Shown here piece by piece: positions 11,817 through 24,234 of a stretch of DNA of 64,000 bases; the stretch's first letter is position 1, and each line of letters begins with the position of its first letter. The stretch is from Cerrena zonata. Lineage: Eukaryota > Basidiomycota > Agaricomycetes > Polyporales > Cerrenaceae. A program made the position numbers and the translations under genes. The notes below the pieces were generated by a model. That model was not told the DNA's origin. It made no database searches and saw only the letters and a list, made by a program, of their open reading frames with translations. The stretch is from the NCBI GenBank assembly GCA_038087015.1, contig JASBNA010000019.1, positions 434,001 to 498,000 on the forward strand. Reading direction: 5' to 3'.

Positions 11817-12416
11817 AGTTTCAAGTTTCAAATCCGCTCCCAGTCTACTTCGGTCTCTCAAAATCTCCTTGATCTATGTCCATTCTTGCATACACGCCTG
11901 CCAGCTCTCGTCAAATCTATCGATATAGCTTACTCATTCCTAATAATTAGCAATCTGCCCCGGTTATGTTAATCTTCATTTTGTGTTCTTTGTCCTTGTT
12001 ACTCTACATAATTTAATATACTTCCGTCTAGCTGAGCTAGTACTACCCAACTACGTGTTGTATACATAACACATTCGTACCCCATCCGTTTTGTTGAGAG
12101 ACTCAAGGATGGAACACTACCGTGACCTCTCCCAACCCTCTGCGAACCGCAGGACGATCTGGTATTCCATTCCAGAGCTGAGCCCTCCGCAAAGAAAAGT
12201 CACCTATAACTTCATGATTCAGCAGTGACCGAATGGGCTAGTACAGTCAAGCCATCATGGGAAAGTTGTGATGTAGACGTATTCAAGGCCATATTGCTCT
12301 CAAATATGAGGAGTTGATCTGTTTAGATAGTCGTGTTTGTGTCAGAATCCAACCCATATACGTTAAGAGATATAGCTACCATGTATTATCGATACATTTG
12401 TCCAGTCGTACAGCCA
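11817..12416. other. Convergent intergenic region
   Basis: These 600 bp hold the 3' flanks of the zinc-finger paralogue and of the C2H2 gene on the other strand. Nothing else is seen. Confidence 0.4.
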
Positions 12417-14351
12417 TCACCCGGCACCAGGAATATCGGCAACATCGTCGTCCTCTTCTTCTCCATCCTCATCATCTTCAAGTCCCTCTTCTTGTTCCTC
12501 GAGGGCGGCTTCGGCTTCAGCTTGAGCCTGTGCCTGAGCAGCAGCTTGAGCGATAGCTTCTTCAAGCAGCCTTGTTTGGTCTTCCGAAAGCCATTGAGTA
12601 AGCGAGGAAGTGGCCGCATTTGCTTCAGGCTGTGTCTCGTGATTAGGAGCGGGCCCTTGCAAAGCAGCCATAGGAGGGGGTGGCTGGGGTTGGCTGGGTG
12701 CCGATGGTGGCAAGTGTTGAAATGGTACAAGAGGATGAGGGAAAAGACCTGCAGGAGGTGGCGCAGGAGGAAGCGAGGTTCCCGTGAGGCTAGAGACATA
12801 AAGACGAAGATGTTCATAAACACCGTCAATGACCATCCTCTGAGCATTGTCGATCATTTCGAACGATAGTTCGCTATCCTCTTCTCCCTCCCCCTCGCTC
12901 AGATTCGCGCCTTCCCTGGCAGCGATACCGTTCCACAACTTGGCTCTCCTACTAGCCTCTTCTTCCCCCTCGTCCCTATCCACCTCGACCTCGAAGATCT
13001 GACCATAGGCACAGGCAGAGTTTCCGGCGATAACACCGCCGTCGGTGGAGCCGTAAGTGCTCTCGCCAGAAAGACCTTTCGCAGCACGATCCTTGTGCCG
13101 CTTGATCGCATCCCGCCTTGAGAAGATTTTATCGCAACCACCACACTTCCAAGCTTTCCTCTCGTGCAGTTTAACATGCCTCTTAAGGTCATGATTTCGA
13201 CTGAAGGAGGCAGGACATTGAGGACAACGGAAAGGTCTATCTGCTAAGATCATACCGTTCATCCCTTGAGCAGGGACATGAGATGGATGGTACCGTGACT
13301 GGTGGACACGCAAACTGTAGAGCTTTCCGAATGTTTTCGGACAGGGTGGGGTTATAGGGATTCCAATGCATGGGTATATAGCAGTACCGATGTCGGTCTC
13401 CGCACCAGGAGTCGTAGCCGGCCCAATGGGGATACCTGTGAGGATCCCTAGCATTTGAATCAACCGAGCAAGGTCTTGAAGTAGAGCTACGCGCTCTGAG
13501 GGTGCACGAGGAACCGACGTGACGGCAAACAGGAAGATCTGGTGTAGTTGAAGGTGAATAGATGAGATGAATGCAGGATCAGGTGTCCGTGTTGGCGCGG
13601 TTGGATGCGAGATATTATCCTGGGCAGTAGATGTAGAGGGTACCGGAGGAAGTGAGGAAAAGGCAGACGAGACAACATGTATAGCGTTAGATAGCTGAAC
13701 CGAGAGAGGATGCTGGTACTCATTCGTACCGACGTGCACTCGTTTAGCTCGAGCAACCTCTTCTTGGTCTATGCCACCTATGGCAGAATCATGTTTTCGT
13801 TTACCCCTTTCCAGAACTTCACTCGCAGAGCTGTTGCTTGAAGAACCAAATAGGGTGTCATTTTGACCTAACGAAAGTATGACTTGACTAAGTGCTTTAG
13901 CAAGAGTCTTGGAGATCGTATTGGTACTGATGCATGACTGTAAGGCAGCAAACACGTTTGAAGCATCGGGAGTGAACGAAACGAAAGAGGCAGAAAAGAC
14001 AGCTCGTGCTTGAGTGTCTTTCTCCGCAATAGCCAAGACATTCCGAATAGTCTTCAGTGTAGCATCCAACTTTTCCTTTCGAGAAACCTTCACAGACGAA
14101 GAGTGAGGTTCAGACTGAGACAACTGGGTTTGATTTTGATCCTCAGAAGTCGAAGGCAAAGATGCTGCAAGGGCAGCCTCCATTTGTGCTTTGGCAATAT
14201 CTGCGAGTAGTTGGTCGCCTAGTCTTTTGGCTATGGCTTCTGCTTCTGCATCGTACTCTGCCTCGTCGTCTTCTTCATCTTCGCCTTCATACTGATCATC
14301 CTCTCCTTCTTCCCATTCAGTAGTATCAAATTGGGGCAGCGGAAGTTTCAT
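12417..14351 (-). CDS. C2H2 zinc-finger protein with acidic ends
   Basis: One long exon encodes about 644 residues from the ATG at 14351. The N-terminus is strongly acidic (EWEEGEDD, EDEEDDEAE). Mid-protein there are consecutive C2H2 fingers: FRCPQCPASFSRNHDLKRHVKLH, written here only as its key C-x2-C-x12-H-x3-H spacing, then WKCGGCDKIFSRRDAIKRHK. An irregular Cys/His segment precedes them (CPKTFGKLYSLRVHQ...H). A Pro-rich stretch, a Glu/Ala/Gln-rich helix and a second acidic tail follow. The paired fingers look like sequence-specific DNA binding in a transcription factor. The open frame extends upstream to a possible splice acceptor, so an extra 5' exon cannot be excluded. Target genes are unknown. 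Confidence 0.8.
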   Translation of the reverse strand: MKLPLPQFDTTEWEEGEDDQYEGEDEEDDEAEYDAEAEAIAKRLGDQLLADIAKAQMEAALAASLPSTSEDQNQTQLSQSEPHSSSVKVSRKEKLDATLKTIRNVLAIAEKDTQARAVFSASFVSFTPDASNVFAALQSCISTNTISKTLAKALSQVILSLGQNDTLFGSSSNSSASEVLERGKRKHDSAIGGIDQEEVARAKRVHVGTNEYQHPLSVQLSNAIHVVSSAFSSLPPVPSTSTAQDNISHPTAPTRTPDPAFISSIHLQLHQIFLFAVTSVPRAPSERVALLQDLARLIQMLGILTGIPIGPATTPGAETDIGTAIYPCIGIPITPPCPKTFGKLYSLRVHQSRYHPSHVPAQGMNGMILADRPFRCPQCPASFSRNHDLKRHVKLHERKAWKCGGCDKIFSRRDAIKRHKDRAAKGLSGESTYGSTDGGVIAGNSACAYGQIFEVEVDRDEGEEEASRRAKLWNGIAAREGANLSEGEGEEDSELSFEMIDNAQRMVIDGVYEHLRLYVSSLTGTSLPPAPPPAGLFPHPLVPFQHLPPSAPSQPQPPPPMAALQGPAPNHETQPEANAATSSLTQWLSEDQTRLLEEAIAQAAAQAQAQAEAEAALEEQEEGLEDDEDGEEEDDDVADIPGAG

Positions 14352-14756
14352 AAACGTTGTCGCAAGCTTCACTAAGTAAAGGTTATGTGTTAGAAGGATT
14401 AATTGTAGCGTTAAACCAGTATATGAGGCTCAGAGCGATAAAGGTTGAAATAGGTGTTGAGGGTAGCCAGATAAAATGTTCGCGAGCGTTTCCAGGTCTG
14501 CAACTTCCGCATCCGGAGAGAGGAGGATAAATAAGGCAAGCCCTTCGACGGTGTCAAACCCGGTTACTCTCTTTAACTTAGGAATCACGTATGGGGTGTA
14601 CGAGGTATCATTTTTTAGATATAGGTATTACTCTACAACATGTTGACAGTCTATTGCATCGTACTGTGACATAAGGCAAGAAAATAAAGATAGAGGGATA
14701 TAAAGTTTTACTACTACTACTACTAAACTACAAAGAGTCGGAGGAAGAAGGGGAGG
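14352..14756. other. Short intergenic region with trinucleotide run
   Basis: This is the promoter side of the C2H2 gene and the 3' flank of the transporter gene. A (TAC)5-like run lies at about 14708-14725. Confidence 0.4.
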
Positions 14757-17700
14757 CTAAATTGTGGCACTGATACCGACGTGAATGATTCTAGAGAGAG
14801 AAATCAGAATCAATGATTGAACTGAAGAAGGGATAGGGTTACGAACTTGTCTGCGGAACCTTTCCAGTTCTCTGTTTCAGGGAACATTGTCGCTAAAGGG
14901 GAGTAGCATTCAATACGATGTCCGTATGGAAGAGACGTATCGACCTACAGATGCTCCTGTAGATATCCTCAATGAGGAAACGACGAATCCAACTGACGGG
15001 TTTTGATAGTCTACCACCTTGGACGTCTTCGCTGGATACAACGTAGTGCGGGACACTACCGAGATGATCAGGACAAGAAAAAGACTTGTGGTTGTGAGGG
15101 GAGGGCTTACATATGTGTCCAACTCTTTGCAACCTCTCTAATTTCGGCCGTTATCGAGGCCGCACCTTTCGGGTCACTCTGAGCCTCCAGAACGCATATC
15201 CTGTCGACAATGTCTTCTACCTGCGATATGTTCAGCCTCGCATCAAGATAGGTATAAGTATAATACAGACCTTGACGTCAAAGTGATCCCGGAATCCAAG
15301 ATGGTATGTAACGCCGTAGAAACCTTGCAGGGTTCGGACTCGTGAAACGATATAACGATCCTCTGGCGCAACACGAGCTATCGGTAATACACGGGCTGAA
15401 AGGAAGATCTAGGAAGGAGTGTTGGCGATCAGTTTTTACATGTATACAGAATCCAATATGCTTACAACAACTCGAGGCAGAGCAGGCCATTGACGGAAAA
15501 AACCTTCGGACGACATTATTAAACAGCAAAGATGCACAAATGAAATAGAACTCACTGATGAAAGTGTGCGGAACACCTCTTCCCGTAGTCAACTTGTGGA
15601 AGATAGCACACGTAGGAATGCGAGCCATGACTTTCAACCCTGACTTATCATCGGGTGAAAGTTCAAATCCTGCTTTGGTGTCATTGTGATCCAACACATA
15701 GTACTTTTCCAATTTCTGGGTGTGGTCGTTTTCCTCTTGTTCGTCGATGATGTGCTCGGAATCTCTGGATTGGACTCGAAGAACCACGTCGTTTTCTTCT
15801 TTCCGAATGATAATGTCACGGAGGTTTCGTCGGTTATGTCCATCGAAACGATCTTCGAGACCCTGTGGTACAAATCATGAGTTCGACTTAAACCATTGAA
15901 GACTGAGAGGTCTACCTTTGCCCATGTCCAGAATACCATAATCATTAAGCTTGAATGATAAAGTATCAGTTTGGTGAAATTTCATATTGAAGATATTGTA
16001 CTCACAGGACGGTACCGATCATAAGAGGCACCCACGCTCCTTCGGGAACCTTCTTCAAAGCGGCTCCCCAGAAAAGGCCTATTGCAAAACGGTTACCAGA
16101 AAGCATCTACCAAAAGGATTTTGGACTTACCATCAAAGAAGCCAAACGCCAAGAGGAAAGCGACAGCTAGGACTAAAGGTTGGTGCTTCACATAACGAAT
16201 CTGAATAGAGATCAAGATCGTCGTAGCGAACATGACCGTTGCGACAGCAAAACTAACGTAGAGCCAGTTAGAAGGAACTTCGAGGGAAAGGCGTGTCAGA
16301 CGTACCCGTAAGCATTAGTTAGTGCAGTAGAGCTCTTGAAGGCAGCAACGACGATGACGGTAGCGGCGAGAACTAAATTGTGCGGTTAGCGATCCTGCGA
16401 AGAGGGAATAGCTTTTCGATTTACGAATGTAGTTGACCAATGGAATGTAAATTTGTCCTTGGACGGTTTCGGACGTGTGCTTCAATTGAAGACTGTGAGA
16501 GTAAAACATATTAGTCCATAACCAGTAAGATTGGAGACGTAAAATACGCACGGAGGGAAGCTACGCATATTGACGAGTTGCTGGATTACACTGAAAGTAG
16601 CGGTTATCATGGCTTGCGACGCGGTCAACTGTTGAATCACGAGTTGAGTATTGTCTCTCCGTCTTGCATGTAAGAAAACACACCGTAGCCAATATGGCAA
16701 AGACGTAGATAATCCTATGGATGTCGATATAGCACCATTTGAAAAGTGGATTACAGTGCCGACGTACCAGAACAGTGCTCCATTCGCGGGGCCAGGAATC
16801 GTTTGGTAGAAGATATTAGAAATGACAGCTTCTCCATCTGTCACAAGTCGTGCACCCTGTCCCAAGTATGCGAGGACAAGGGATGGGTAGACGAAACAAC
16901 CGAAAGAAAGCTGGGAGGGGGATAAACATGAATACGAAATAAATGAAAAAATAGCCAAAACGTACCTGGATTGACAATGCATTGAATTGCCCCAAGCTAG
17001 GGATATATGTCAGATGGGATTCATTGTTTAGAACGATGAACGCACTTTGCAAACAACGCTTCACAACCAGTGACTGCTAAGAGGATACCGGCTAGAAGGT
17101 CGTAATCTTTTGTCCTAACGAAGACTGAGAGTGGAGTATTAGTAGATATACCCGACAACCTCAAATAAGACATACGCATGACGGCCCTGGAAGGATCAAA
17201 TGCACGGAAAATTCCAGGAAAAGACACGATATTGACGATTCCAGTGGAAGCAAGTAGCAAAAGCCAGACGATGGTGATGGGAGAGAAAACATATGACAAT
17301 GTCGATGTCCCGCGGGATTGTATCAGGAATAAGGCAACAAGGAAGGCCTACATGGTATCGTCAGGAAGAGAGACTAGAACAACGGAGGAGATCACTGACG
17401 ATTGAAATTGGGATAACATCCGATGAAACTTCGGGTTTAGCGACAGCGATACCACCAACAGCACTTGTGATCGAAACCGCAGGGGTGAAGACACCATCCG
17501 CTAGGGTCAAGCTTGTACCGAAGAGAGACTACAATATTGTCAGCCTCAAGACGTGCACCGAGAGAGGATCGACGTACCCAGATTAGCAATGGCCATCTAA
17601 GTTGTGAGGCGATTTTGTAGTTTTTGGGCGACTTTTGAGCCTTGTAGCTGTCTCCGGTAAGTGTCCTGTCGGCATCGTAATCCTTCTCCTCTTGAGGGAA

Positions 17701-18121
17701 GAGGCCTTGGAACAAAGCAAATGTTCCACCCTCGCCTAGTAGAGGCGCTTTAGCTTAGCATTCGAGAATAGGAAATGTTTATTGCCTACCTTCATGGGTG
17801 CCGAATCTTAAGGTGATGAATACGTATTTAAGAAGAGGAAGCAGGGTCAAGGCCCATATAATTGCGCTGACACCGCCGATGACATCTTCCTTGGAAGGAA
17901 CGTCGCCACTAGCAGGCCAGATACCGTTCAACACATAGAGTGGTGAGGTACCAATGTCCGAGTAAATAATACCTATACTCACTTGTGAGAAATGAACAGG
18001 AATAGATGAAAGGAAGCATACCAATGGTCTGAAAGCTTAGCGCAAGCAAGGCGAGTCCCCGCACATTTAGGGCCGTGCGGGACTGTTGCTTGACGTCTCC
18101 AGATTCCAGCGAAGAAGACAT
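14757..18121 (-). CDS. HAK1: High-affinity potassium transporter, HAK/KUP family
   Basis: A many-intron gene starts at the ATG at 18121. After the first intron it reads SIGIIYSDIGTSPLYVLNGI, the HAK/KUP signature, then FGTHEGEGGTFALFQGLFP and EEKDYDADRTLTGDSYKA, all diagnostic of fungal HAK1. Further exons encode hydrophobic membrane helices (for example around 17020-17300, 16480-16980 and 16320-16550). The cytosolic tail has HYVVSSEDV, FLIEDIYR and FPETENW, ending IIHVGISATI at 14757 after an intron with a GTTCGT donor. The protein imports K+ across the plasma membrane, in this family usually coupled to H+ or Na+. No frameshift was seen, though not every internal junction was checked. The neighbours do not suggest a shared pathway. 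Confidence 0.9.
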
Positions 18122-19259
18122 GTCTCTGAGAAGAGCGTCGAGAGGAATGTGGAGAAGGAAGCTTAAGCTGGGAAGAGGGATCTTCGGAAGGCTTTATAAA
18201 GTGCGGCGTGCATTGTCTGGGCAAGCCAGGCACTGCAGTACCCATCGAGTAAAAAATGGGCAAATTGTCTACTGGAGTCGAGAGGGCTGTACCCTGCGCC
18301 CTTTCGAGGCGGGCCTCTGTTACCCATGTCAATCGGTGAAGAATGAAAACGTGATCTATTTAGAGAGTTGATGTTGTTGTGCATCTTATCGGCTGAATGG
18401 CGATATTCGCGCAGACGGGAGAGCGTCTTGATAACAAGACAGGTCTGATTTTACTGCGGTGAGGGATTATAGCTATAGGGGCCCTTCGGTTAAAAGCGTC
18501 TGGTAGATTGATGCATGCTAAGGGACTTGCTCCCGGGTATGACGTTGCGTGCCATCTGCTACCTTAAAATTGTGGCGGGTGCATCGATAGAAAGCGGACT
18601 TTGAAACTTGAAATCGAGTGATGGCTACGTGACATAGCGACGGACGTTGCAACGTTCGACCTCGAGTCGGAAACGCTGGACGTCTAGTAACGTTTAACAT
18701 TCAAAATTCAACATACAACCTTCGATGCTGCATTGATTATCGCTAGAGTTCCACTGGATGGGATTTGAATTCTTTGGAAACATGAGGAATAGAACATCGC
18801 TGTCAGTTTCCTATGTTGTGCAATTTGAGTTAACAGTGCTGCTTTCAGACTCCGCGAGCCTGACAATTTCTTTCCTCATACGGGATTCGACATAGTGAGG
18901 TTCAAAAAGATCCACGATATTAGCTTCTAGTACTACCTAAGAAACAGCTTTGATCAGCTTGTCGTGTGATGAGACACCGAGAGTGTGTAGTTTGACATTG
19001 ATGGAATACAAAAAGGAGATCAACTGTTCGCTAACCTTTTCAAACTCCGACAAACATCAAAGCCCACGCCTTTTCCATCTGCTCGTCTCGTACCATCATC
19101 TCCACCCTACAGTGGGCACCCCTCTTCCTCTCGCCTCGCCGTCGACACTTGAGGCTTTGGCTTAAAGAACGTCTCACTCAGTGTACTCGTAAATAATGTA
19201 CTATCATATCTCTAGATCGGTCAATTCTCATTATCTTATAGATCCCCTTTAGTCCAGCT
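18122..19259. other. Divergent intergenic region
   Basis: This 1.1-kb stretch lies between the divergently transcribed transporter and F-box genes and must hold both promoters. A CTATAGG-like box at about 18470 and several short open frames are present; none looks coding. Confidence 0.4.
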
Positions 19260-20819
19260 ATGGCCTTGGATCGACTCGGGGAATTGGTGCAAGGCGAGAA
19301 CCAGTGGTCTCAAACAGGAGCAGCTAGGAAACTTGCAGAAAACCTCCAGAAAACTGTCGTCAAGCTTCCCACGGAAATTCTTTCAGAAATCTTCCTCATC
19401 TGTCGCTACAGCTTGCCATCCTCTGGCTGGATGCAGATCACTCAAATATGCCACCGGTGGCGGCAGATTGCTCTTCAATTGCCACGCCTATGGAACCAAA
19501 TCAATCTCAGTCGACCCACCGCTGGGGAATACCACCTCGCTCTTACGAAGAAGACCGTTTTGCATCTTAGGACCGGCCAGGGCTTATACTTCTGGCCAAG
19601 CCTTCTAGACAAATGTCTGCAGATGATGACACGCGTCGTGTCGATAAACCTTGCGCTCCACTGTCAGTCGTCCTCTCCTGTTCCACCCCTCCCTGCATGC
19701 GTCTCGCCGCTACGCTCGTTCTGCGTGAAGGCCACTACGGATAACAACTTTATCGGCGCGTTCAAGACCTGCAAGTTTCCTGATATTCGTGAACTGTATC
19801 TCGCGTTTTGCCTGAATAACATACCTCCCTGTCTTTTTGGCTCAACGTTAACACACTTGACACTATGTGGATTTCCGCTATATCCCGTCGCAGAATCTTT
19901 GGATTTCACCTCTTTCATGGATACGCTATCTCGTCTATCGAATCTGGAATATCTCAGGCTCCAGGATGTGGTTTTGGCGATCAAGGATCATTCCCTATCC
20001 AAGTCGCCTTTGCCTACAATATCTTTACCACGATTGCGAATTTTTGCGCTCAAGTCACCGAGTACAACATCATCTTCGTGTGATCTGTACTTAGACCTAT
20101 TGTCAAAGGTTGATATCCCGCCTACCACTAACGTCTACATTCATTTCCACGGTGAGATCAATAGGCAAGACAATCCCGGGAAATTTCTTCCTATCCTCAA
20201 GCTCTTGGGCCAACTCACTAAGCGTCAAGTATGTATTGAATCAACATCAACCTTACCGCATCCTCTCGCTATCAAATTTTGGCCAACTCGAGGAGACTCG
20301 GTGAACACCTCCCCAATTAGACCAGCTTCTGTTATCACCTTGCCTTGGGGCCTTAGCGATCCGGCCCTTATGAGGTTCTTCGATGAACTGCCTATGGAGG
20401 ATGTAGAATTGCTGGATCTCAAGCGCTTTGTCATTGCAGCTGACGACATGAGAGAATGGGAACTCCTCTTCAAGCGGCTTACCAGTGTCAAGGATCTTAT
20501 CCTCGGAACGGCTCTCGTTAACTCCTTTCTTCGTGGATTGCGGAAGAAGTTAGATAGTGACATCACTGACACTGTTCCCTTCATGCCGTTACTGGAAAAT
20601 GTTTACATTCATGCTCAAGAGAACACTCAAATACTTCCAATGCAATCTCTTGTGGATGGGCTCCTCGCTAGACGAAGTTGTGGTTACCCCCTCAACACAA
20701 TCTATCTTGATGGGCAGCTTCGTGGTGGTATACAACCTGAAGATATGGACAAACTGGAGACGGTCGTAACGGTCGTGTTTATTCCCGAAGACGGTCCCAA
20801 CGGACGCTCAATAACATGA
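19260..20819 (+). CDS. F-box protein with leucine-rich-like repeats
   Basis: An intronless 519-codon frame. An F-box lies near residues 35-85: LPTEILSEIFLIC, then ITQICHRWRQIALQLPRLWNQI, the typical Agaricomycete F-box-like form. The rest alternates short Leu-rich stretches (FPDIRELYL, LTHLTLCGF, LEYLRLQDV) as in LRR-type substrate receptors of SCF ubiquitin ligases. It is closely related to the broken gene at 35472-36792: shared blocks include FWPTRGD/FWPFRIN and VITLPWGL/VITLPRRF. Large F-box families are common in this class of fungi. Substrate is unknown. Confidence 0.85.
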   Translation: MALDRLGELVQGENQWSQTGAARKLAENLQKTVVKLPTEILSEIFLICRYSLPSSGWMQITQICHRWRQIALQLPRLWNQINLSRPTAGEYHLALTKKTVLHLRTGQGLYFWPSLLDKCLQMMTRVVSINLALHCQSSSPVPPLPACVSPLRSFCVKATTDNNFIGAFKTCKFPDIRELYLAFCLNNIPPCLFGSTLTHLTLCGFPLYPVAESLDFTSFMDTLSRLSNLEYLRLQDVVLAIKDHSLSKSPLPTISLPRLRIFALKSPSTTSSSCDLYLDLLSKVDIPPTTNVYIHFHGEINRQDNPGKFLPILKLLGQLTKRQVCIESTSTLPHPLAIKFWPTRGDSVNTSPIRPASVITLPWGLSDPALMRFFDELPMEDVELLDLKRFVIAADDMREWELLFKRLTSVKDLILGTALVNSFLRGLRKKLDSDITDTVPFMPLLENVYIHAQENTQILPMQSLVDGLLARRSCGYPLNTIYLDGQLRGGIQPEDMDKLETVVTVVFIPEDGPNGRSIT

Positions 20820-21490
20820 TGGACGTCTCGTAATTGAAATTGTTGGAGGCCCTGCTGTAATTGAGGAAACATCGAAACGTACGGACCTCACTATAACCTC
20901 GGATATCCCTCAAGGAGGTACGTTTTCGGTCGAGAGATTTCTAGTCTGGTGACATCATGTACAGTGTATAATCTATTAATCTATGGACGTGAAACCTCGC
21001 TCTGAAGACTTACCTCTTCCGTCTGCTCTGACTAAACAATATTTTCGAACCTCGAGGCTCTAAGCTTGGACTCTGTTGTTGGGGCTAGCTCTGCTTCTCT
21101 GGATTAGGACACCGTCTGATCTTCGCGCTAGAGCTGCATGTTTGATCTAATCACGCAAATCCATCGTTGTCAAGCTGTTGTCATTCTCCGAGATCGTGGT
21201 AGAAACTACCAGAAGGCCTAAGAAAGCTTATCAAATCCCCGTCAAGCCGGAATCCACGTTTCAGAGGTTCAGAAGCAAGCTCTCAATCAACGTTATACTT
21301 CCTGACTCAACGGTGGTGGTAATGCGGTACCCTTTTCCATATACACACCTCTTCTGCTGGAGTAGGTTCCTCGGGTTCAGCTTCATGTGACTCACTCCAA
21401 AATTAATACATATACACCTAGTGATTCTTCTATATAAGATCCATCAAATGTGTATACCCCAACCGCCTTTTCTCCAATCTGATTCTAACT
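20820..21490. other. Intergenic with TATA box for epoxide hydrolase gene
   Basis: No gene is seen. TATATAAG at about 21430, 60 bp before the ATG at 21491, is a good TATA box for the hydrolase gene. Confidence 0.5.
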
Positions 21491-23011
21491 ATGTCTTCTG
21501 AAAAGCCATTTCGTATCGCTGTTCCTGACTCCGAACTCGAATATCTACGCCAGAAGTTGGCTCTTACACGATTTCCTGACGAGCTCGAAAACGTCGGAAG
21601 CCTACACGGTCCCTCTCTGACCGACATCAAACGTCTTGCTCAGCGGTGGGGCTCTGGTTTCGACTGGCGTGCACAGGAAGCCAAGTTGAACGAGGAGTTG
21701 CCCCAATTCACAAGAGATATCGACGTAGATGGTTTCGGGACCTTAAACATACACTACGTTCACAAGAAAAGCGACGTGATTGGTGCCATTCCGCTCTTGT
21801 TTTCTCATGGATGGCCTGGAAACTTTTTGGAAGTCAAGAAGATTCTTCCTCTCTTGACCAGTACTACCCCGGGCCAACCTAGCTTCCATGTTGTCGCGCT
21901 CAGCTTACCCGGGTTCGGGTTCTCCGAGGCTCCTAAGAAGCAAGGCTTCAAATTGGCGCAATACGCCGAGGTACGGTCCCTGCTTCTTTCTATGGTGACG
22001 GATAGAGGCTTATGATATGTTAGGTCGCCCATAAGTTGATGCTTTCTCTTGGGTATAATGAATACGGTAACATAACAATCTTATCATCAATACCGTCCGA
22101 GTTTACTTATACTCTCTCTCTCTCTGACTTGAAGTCCTACAAGGTGGTGATTGGGGATATTTTGTATGCTTCTTTCTTCTTTCAAGATCGCCGCGAAGGT
22201 TACAAACTGATTTTATCGGCACAGATTACCAAGACAATTGCTACGTTGTACGGAAATACGCATGCGAAGGCGTGGCACACGAATATGCCTGCGTAACTAC
22301 TCTGACATCTGACTCGTTCTACGGTTCAACTGATATGTTTTGCAGTTGTACCCCTCCTCCTGACGTTTCCAACGTGCAGTCCGTTTCCAAGGCAGCTGGA
22401 GACTTTCCTCATTTTTTAGTTCAAAGGCGTGGACCGCAGACTATCGGATACTCGTTGACTGACTCACCCGTTGGGCTTCTTGGGTGGATTTACGAAAAAT
22501 TGCAAGCTTGGACGGACAATTATCCTTGGGAAGATGATGAAGGTATCTTTATGTTACCCCGATCATGTCTCTGGTAATCCACTCTGACATTTTCAATATA
22601 GTTCTCACTTGGATCAGCATCTACTGGTTTTCTCGTGCCGGCCCAACCGCTTCGTTGCGTATCTATTACGAAGTCGCAGGTGACAATTCTCGGGACTTTT
22701 TGGACACATTAGACCCTTTGAGGCGTCCTACCAATGTGCCCTTCGGAGCATCACGTTTTCCTGCTGAGCAAGGAAATGTACCCCGAGAGTATGTTACCGC
22801 TTTTACCCTACGAATCCTTTCCACATTTTCATCACTGCCTTTTAGATGGACACCTTACGTAGGATCTCCCGTCGTTTTCGAAGCCGATCATTCCGCAGGA
22901 GGTCATTTTGCGGCTTATGAGCAACCAGAGGCACTTGTTGGTGATTTGAGGAAGATGTTTGGAAAGGGTGGCGGTGCATTCGGTGTTGTGACTGGGAAGA
23001 CGGGATACTAG
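21491..23011 (+). CDS. Epoxide hydrolase (alpha/beta-hydrolase fold, N-terminal EHN domain)
   Basis: Seven exons are predicted; the first is 21491-21970 and the second starts at 22024. The EHN-type N-terminus (FRIAVPDSELEYLRQKLALT) leads to the oxyanion motif HGWPG. After two introns comes LQGGDWGYF, where the Asp is the expected nucleophile. The cap region has PVGLLGWIYEKLQAW. The C-terminal ADHSAGGHFAAYEQPE supplies the expected catalytic His. The last intron (about 22791-22847) is a multiple of three, so it can also be read through. The family opens epoxides to diols with water, in detoxification or secondary metabolism, in the cytosol. No biosynthetic cluster partner is adjacent. Confidence 0.88.
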
Positions 23012-23591
23012 CTACCCTCGCAAGTCTACAATGAGGCGTACCCTCGCAAAGTTCTCATAACGAGATACGAAGAGAGTGTATAAAGCGTAAAGCTGAAGCT
23101 CTTATTGAATTTCTTTGATTGCAAGCAAAGTTCGCACAATTGGCTGATCTCAACGGTATCTGTGCGGACTCGGGACGCTCGAAGCGTCGGATGCAGATGA
23201 CGTCATATATTATAGTCCCTACGATAACGTTGGTATATCGATAGGTTTGTCGGCACTACACCAATATTGGTCAACACGTCGATAAAGATAATAACGTCGA
23301 TATGTTACTACATAGTTATAGCCTACCAACCAATGACAACTTCAACATACGCTCTCAATATGTAATATTCCCAAAGTTTTCAGTGGGAAAAGACATCTCA
23401 CAATTTGCAGACTATGATTCTCGATATCTCATCTGTTGCCACACCACACAAATACAGACATTTAAAATAGTGAATCTAAAGGTGAATGCGAAGTTAACAT
23501 ATGTAACTTTAGGTGGAACAACACCTTGTACTATTATATTCCACCACGAACAACACAGAACAGTAATCATATAGGCCAGCCAGCTTCAAGA
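23012..23591. other. Intergenic, AT-rich
   Basis: This is the 3' flank of the hydrolase gene. Several ATCGATA/CGTCGATA-type direct repeats occur at 23225-23305. A 90-codon plus-strand frame (23302-23574) lacks any recognisable feature. Confidence 0.4.
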
Positions 23592-24234
23592 TGTTTTAAG
23601 GCGCGAGTTGGTTTCACCTCAGGTCCGTGTTCTCCGAAGGAGGGATCCTGAAGCTACTTATCCCGAGGACCACGAAAAGGTCCGCGCCAGGAAAGAGAGA
23701 AGGCTATCTTGCCATTCTCTCCACCCTCCCTCGAGAATACGCACCTAATGCGTGCCAGCCGCCATCCCTAGAAATATTAGTAAGAGTTAGATAGACGGGA
23801 AACCAGCTAGATCAAGCCAAGCCAAGTCAAGTCCAGTCCAGCCAAGCAAGGTCAGAACAGATTAGCGAGCACTCCAGAAACCAGAGCTGATGAAGACACT
23901 CGGATTTTGAGACATCGATGGGTCAGGCGACCGCCGTCAGCAGTTCAGCCACAAACTCCTTACATCCGACTAGCAACACGAGCGCGACTCAGGACTTGTT
24001 CACTCCTGGGAAGGTCTGGCAGCTACCTTTCCCAGTACACACCCACGACGGTGTGTACAGCTGCCTTTGACTGGAGATTCCAAGCACCGATAACTTAAGA
24101 GAGATGCCCCCGCCTTGTAGTCTCGTATCCGTCACGAGCGAAGCTGGCAGCGAACTTCCTCGTCTTGTTTGAGAAATAAAGGGAAACTGCCGTAGGACCA
24201 CGAAGACTACAAAGCTTACGGTGTCTACAATACA
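23592..24234 (+). mobile_element. Probable solo LTR or LTR remnant
   Basis: The segment begins TGTTTTAAGGCGCG and ends TCTACAATACA, with TG...CA ends as in LTRs. Its composition differs from the flanks: GC-richer, with a CCAAGCCAAGTCAAGTCC run. Near its end it has GAAATAAAGGGAAACTGC, a polyadenylation-like signal placed as in fungal LTRs. I saw no matching second LTR, primer-binding site or clear target-site duplication, and no reverse transcriptase or gag frame in the window. It is therefore a solo or decayed LTR at best. Confidence 0.45.

Noticed and set aside
12333..12869. 178-codon plus-strand frame
   Set aside because: It is antisense to the acidic and Gln/Ala-rich C-terminus of the C2H2 gene.
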